Under the pieces are notes generated by a model. That model was not told where the DNA came from. It saw only the letters and a program-made list of their open reading frames with translations, and did no database searches. From assembly GCA_030278955.1 (NCBI GenBank), contig JAOANR010000011.1, positions 31,500,403 through 31,564,402 on the forward strand: 64,000 nucleotides of DNA. The letters are read 5' to 3'. The stretch's first letter is position 1. The number at the start of each line of letters is the position of its first letter. Source of the stretch: Hygrophila difformis (taxonomy: Eukaryota > Streptophyta > Magnoliopsida > Lamiales > Acanthaceae). The position numbers and the translations under genes were made by a program. Positions 63,523-64,000 of this stretch are shown here, one piece after another.

Positions 63523-64000
63523 CTAGATTTCTAAAGATCCATCCGAATCACCTACTTCATCTTCCCTAGGAACATCATCATTCCCTGTAGAGCTCGAACT
63601 AGTAGTAGGAGGAATATATCGATCACCTAGACTTGCAGACATGAAGTACTCAAGTCTACTGGAAAGTTGTGCAATTTGTGTCTGTGTACTATCCTCCTTC
63701 TTCTTCATCTCGGCTCTAAGCTGATGAATCTCATAGGTCATCCTATTGATTGCAATCTCTGCAGGCTCTACCTTAGTACCAGATGTACTAGGTATATCAG
63801 GATGACAAGTGGGTGTCCCACGGGATGTAGTAGGGTAACCAAGCTCTGCACACTTTACTCCAGGCTTATTATAGAAATTCTTGAAAGAGATAGGAGGCTT
63901 TGGTTTCAAATCATGATCATAGGCCGTCATATTCACTCCAGCTCTCTCACAAAGTGTCCAGATCAGTGCAGGAAATCCCAGCACAGTCCGTGCAGTGTCA
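63523..64000 (-). CDS. Plant transposon-protein (env-like) ORF, C-terminal part, cut by window edge
   Basis: An open frame from the window end to a stop at 63523-63525. The beginning FPALIWTLCERAGVNMTAYD then LKPKPPISFKNFY matches the end of the 'putative plant transposon protein' domain common in Athila- and Sirevirus-type elements. The remainder has a Thr/Ser/Pro linker and a coiled-coil-like stretch (INRMTYEIHQLRAEMKKKED), then an acidic tail (EDEVGDSDGS). The protein's role is unknown; an env-like function has been proposed for such ORFs. The frame is open at 64000, so the true start lies outside. The listed methionine at 63984 is not meaningful. Confidence 0.65.
   Translation of the reverse strand, partial: DTARTVLGFPALIWTLCERAGVNMTAYDHDLKPKPPISFKNFYNKPGVKCAELGYPTTSRGTPTCHPDIPSTSGTKVEPAEIAINRMTYEIHQLRAEMKKKEDSTQTQIAQLSSRLEYFMSASLGDRYIPPTTSSSSTGNDDVPREDEVGDSDGSLEI

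Overview
This is a plant nuclear window, most likely from a flowering plant and probably a eudicot. It holds no host gene that I can identify with confidence. Almost every recognisable segment is a transposable element, and the elements sit inside one another. Evidence for a plant includes chromovirus-type Ty3/gypsy elements with initiator-Met-tRNA primer sites, Ty1/copia fragments, a Cassandra LTR carrying a 5S-rRNA-like segment, a TRIM element, Stowaway MITEs, hAT-like MITEs, plant-type LINEs with C-terminal RNase H, plant SINEs and a MuDR/MULE transposase remnant. The low gene content and an apparently CRM-clade (centromere-type) retrotransposon suggest heterochromatin, possibly pericentromeric; that is inference.

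Layout. (A) 0.35-1.7 kb: decayed MuDR transposase (minus). 1.96-5.48 kb: 5'-truncated LINE with a 17-bp target-site duplication (TSD). (B) 6.20-12.97 kb: hAT-like MITE split by a deleted gypsy element (6.42-12.62 kb, TSD AATGA). (C) 13-18 kb: mostly unassigned, with a Stowaway-like MITE and a SINE. (D) 18.02-23.34 kb: a second copy of the same hAT-like MITE. It contains a LINE, which contains a TRIM, which contains a copia (Sirevirus-like) element; a Stowaway MITE lies in the same MITE. (E) 24.2-44.7 kb: decayed copia sequence split by an element with ~400-bp terminal inverted repeats. That element is split by a gypsy element (27.25-42.85 kb, TSD AGTTG), which is split in turn by a nearly intact CRM-like element (32.43-40.06 kb, TSD CTAGT) and by a Cassandra solo LTR. 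(F) 46.49-55.55 kb: gypsy chromovirus with 2.8-kb LTRs carrying an unusual palindrome-rich minisatellite, an internal deletion and a broken RT active site. (G) 56.87-57.93 kb: Stowaway MITE split by a LINE with an 18-bp TSD. (H) 58.5-59.96 kb: unidentified decayed ORF next to an as-1/TATA promoter, proposed as an endogenous pararetrovirus fragment. (I) 59.96-64.0 kb: end of an Athila/Tat-like element, with an LTR holding a GGCGCC-rich tandem array and part of a plant transposon-protein ORF that runs off the window.

The insertions can be ordered by nesting. The youngest is the CRM-like element: its two 679-bp LTRs look identical by eye and its two ORFs are long. Coordinates of LTRs and TSDs were read directly from the sequence. 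Family names rest on recognised motifs, not on database searches.
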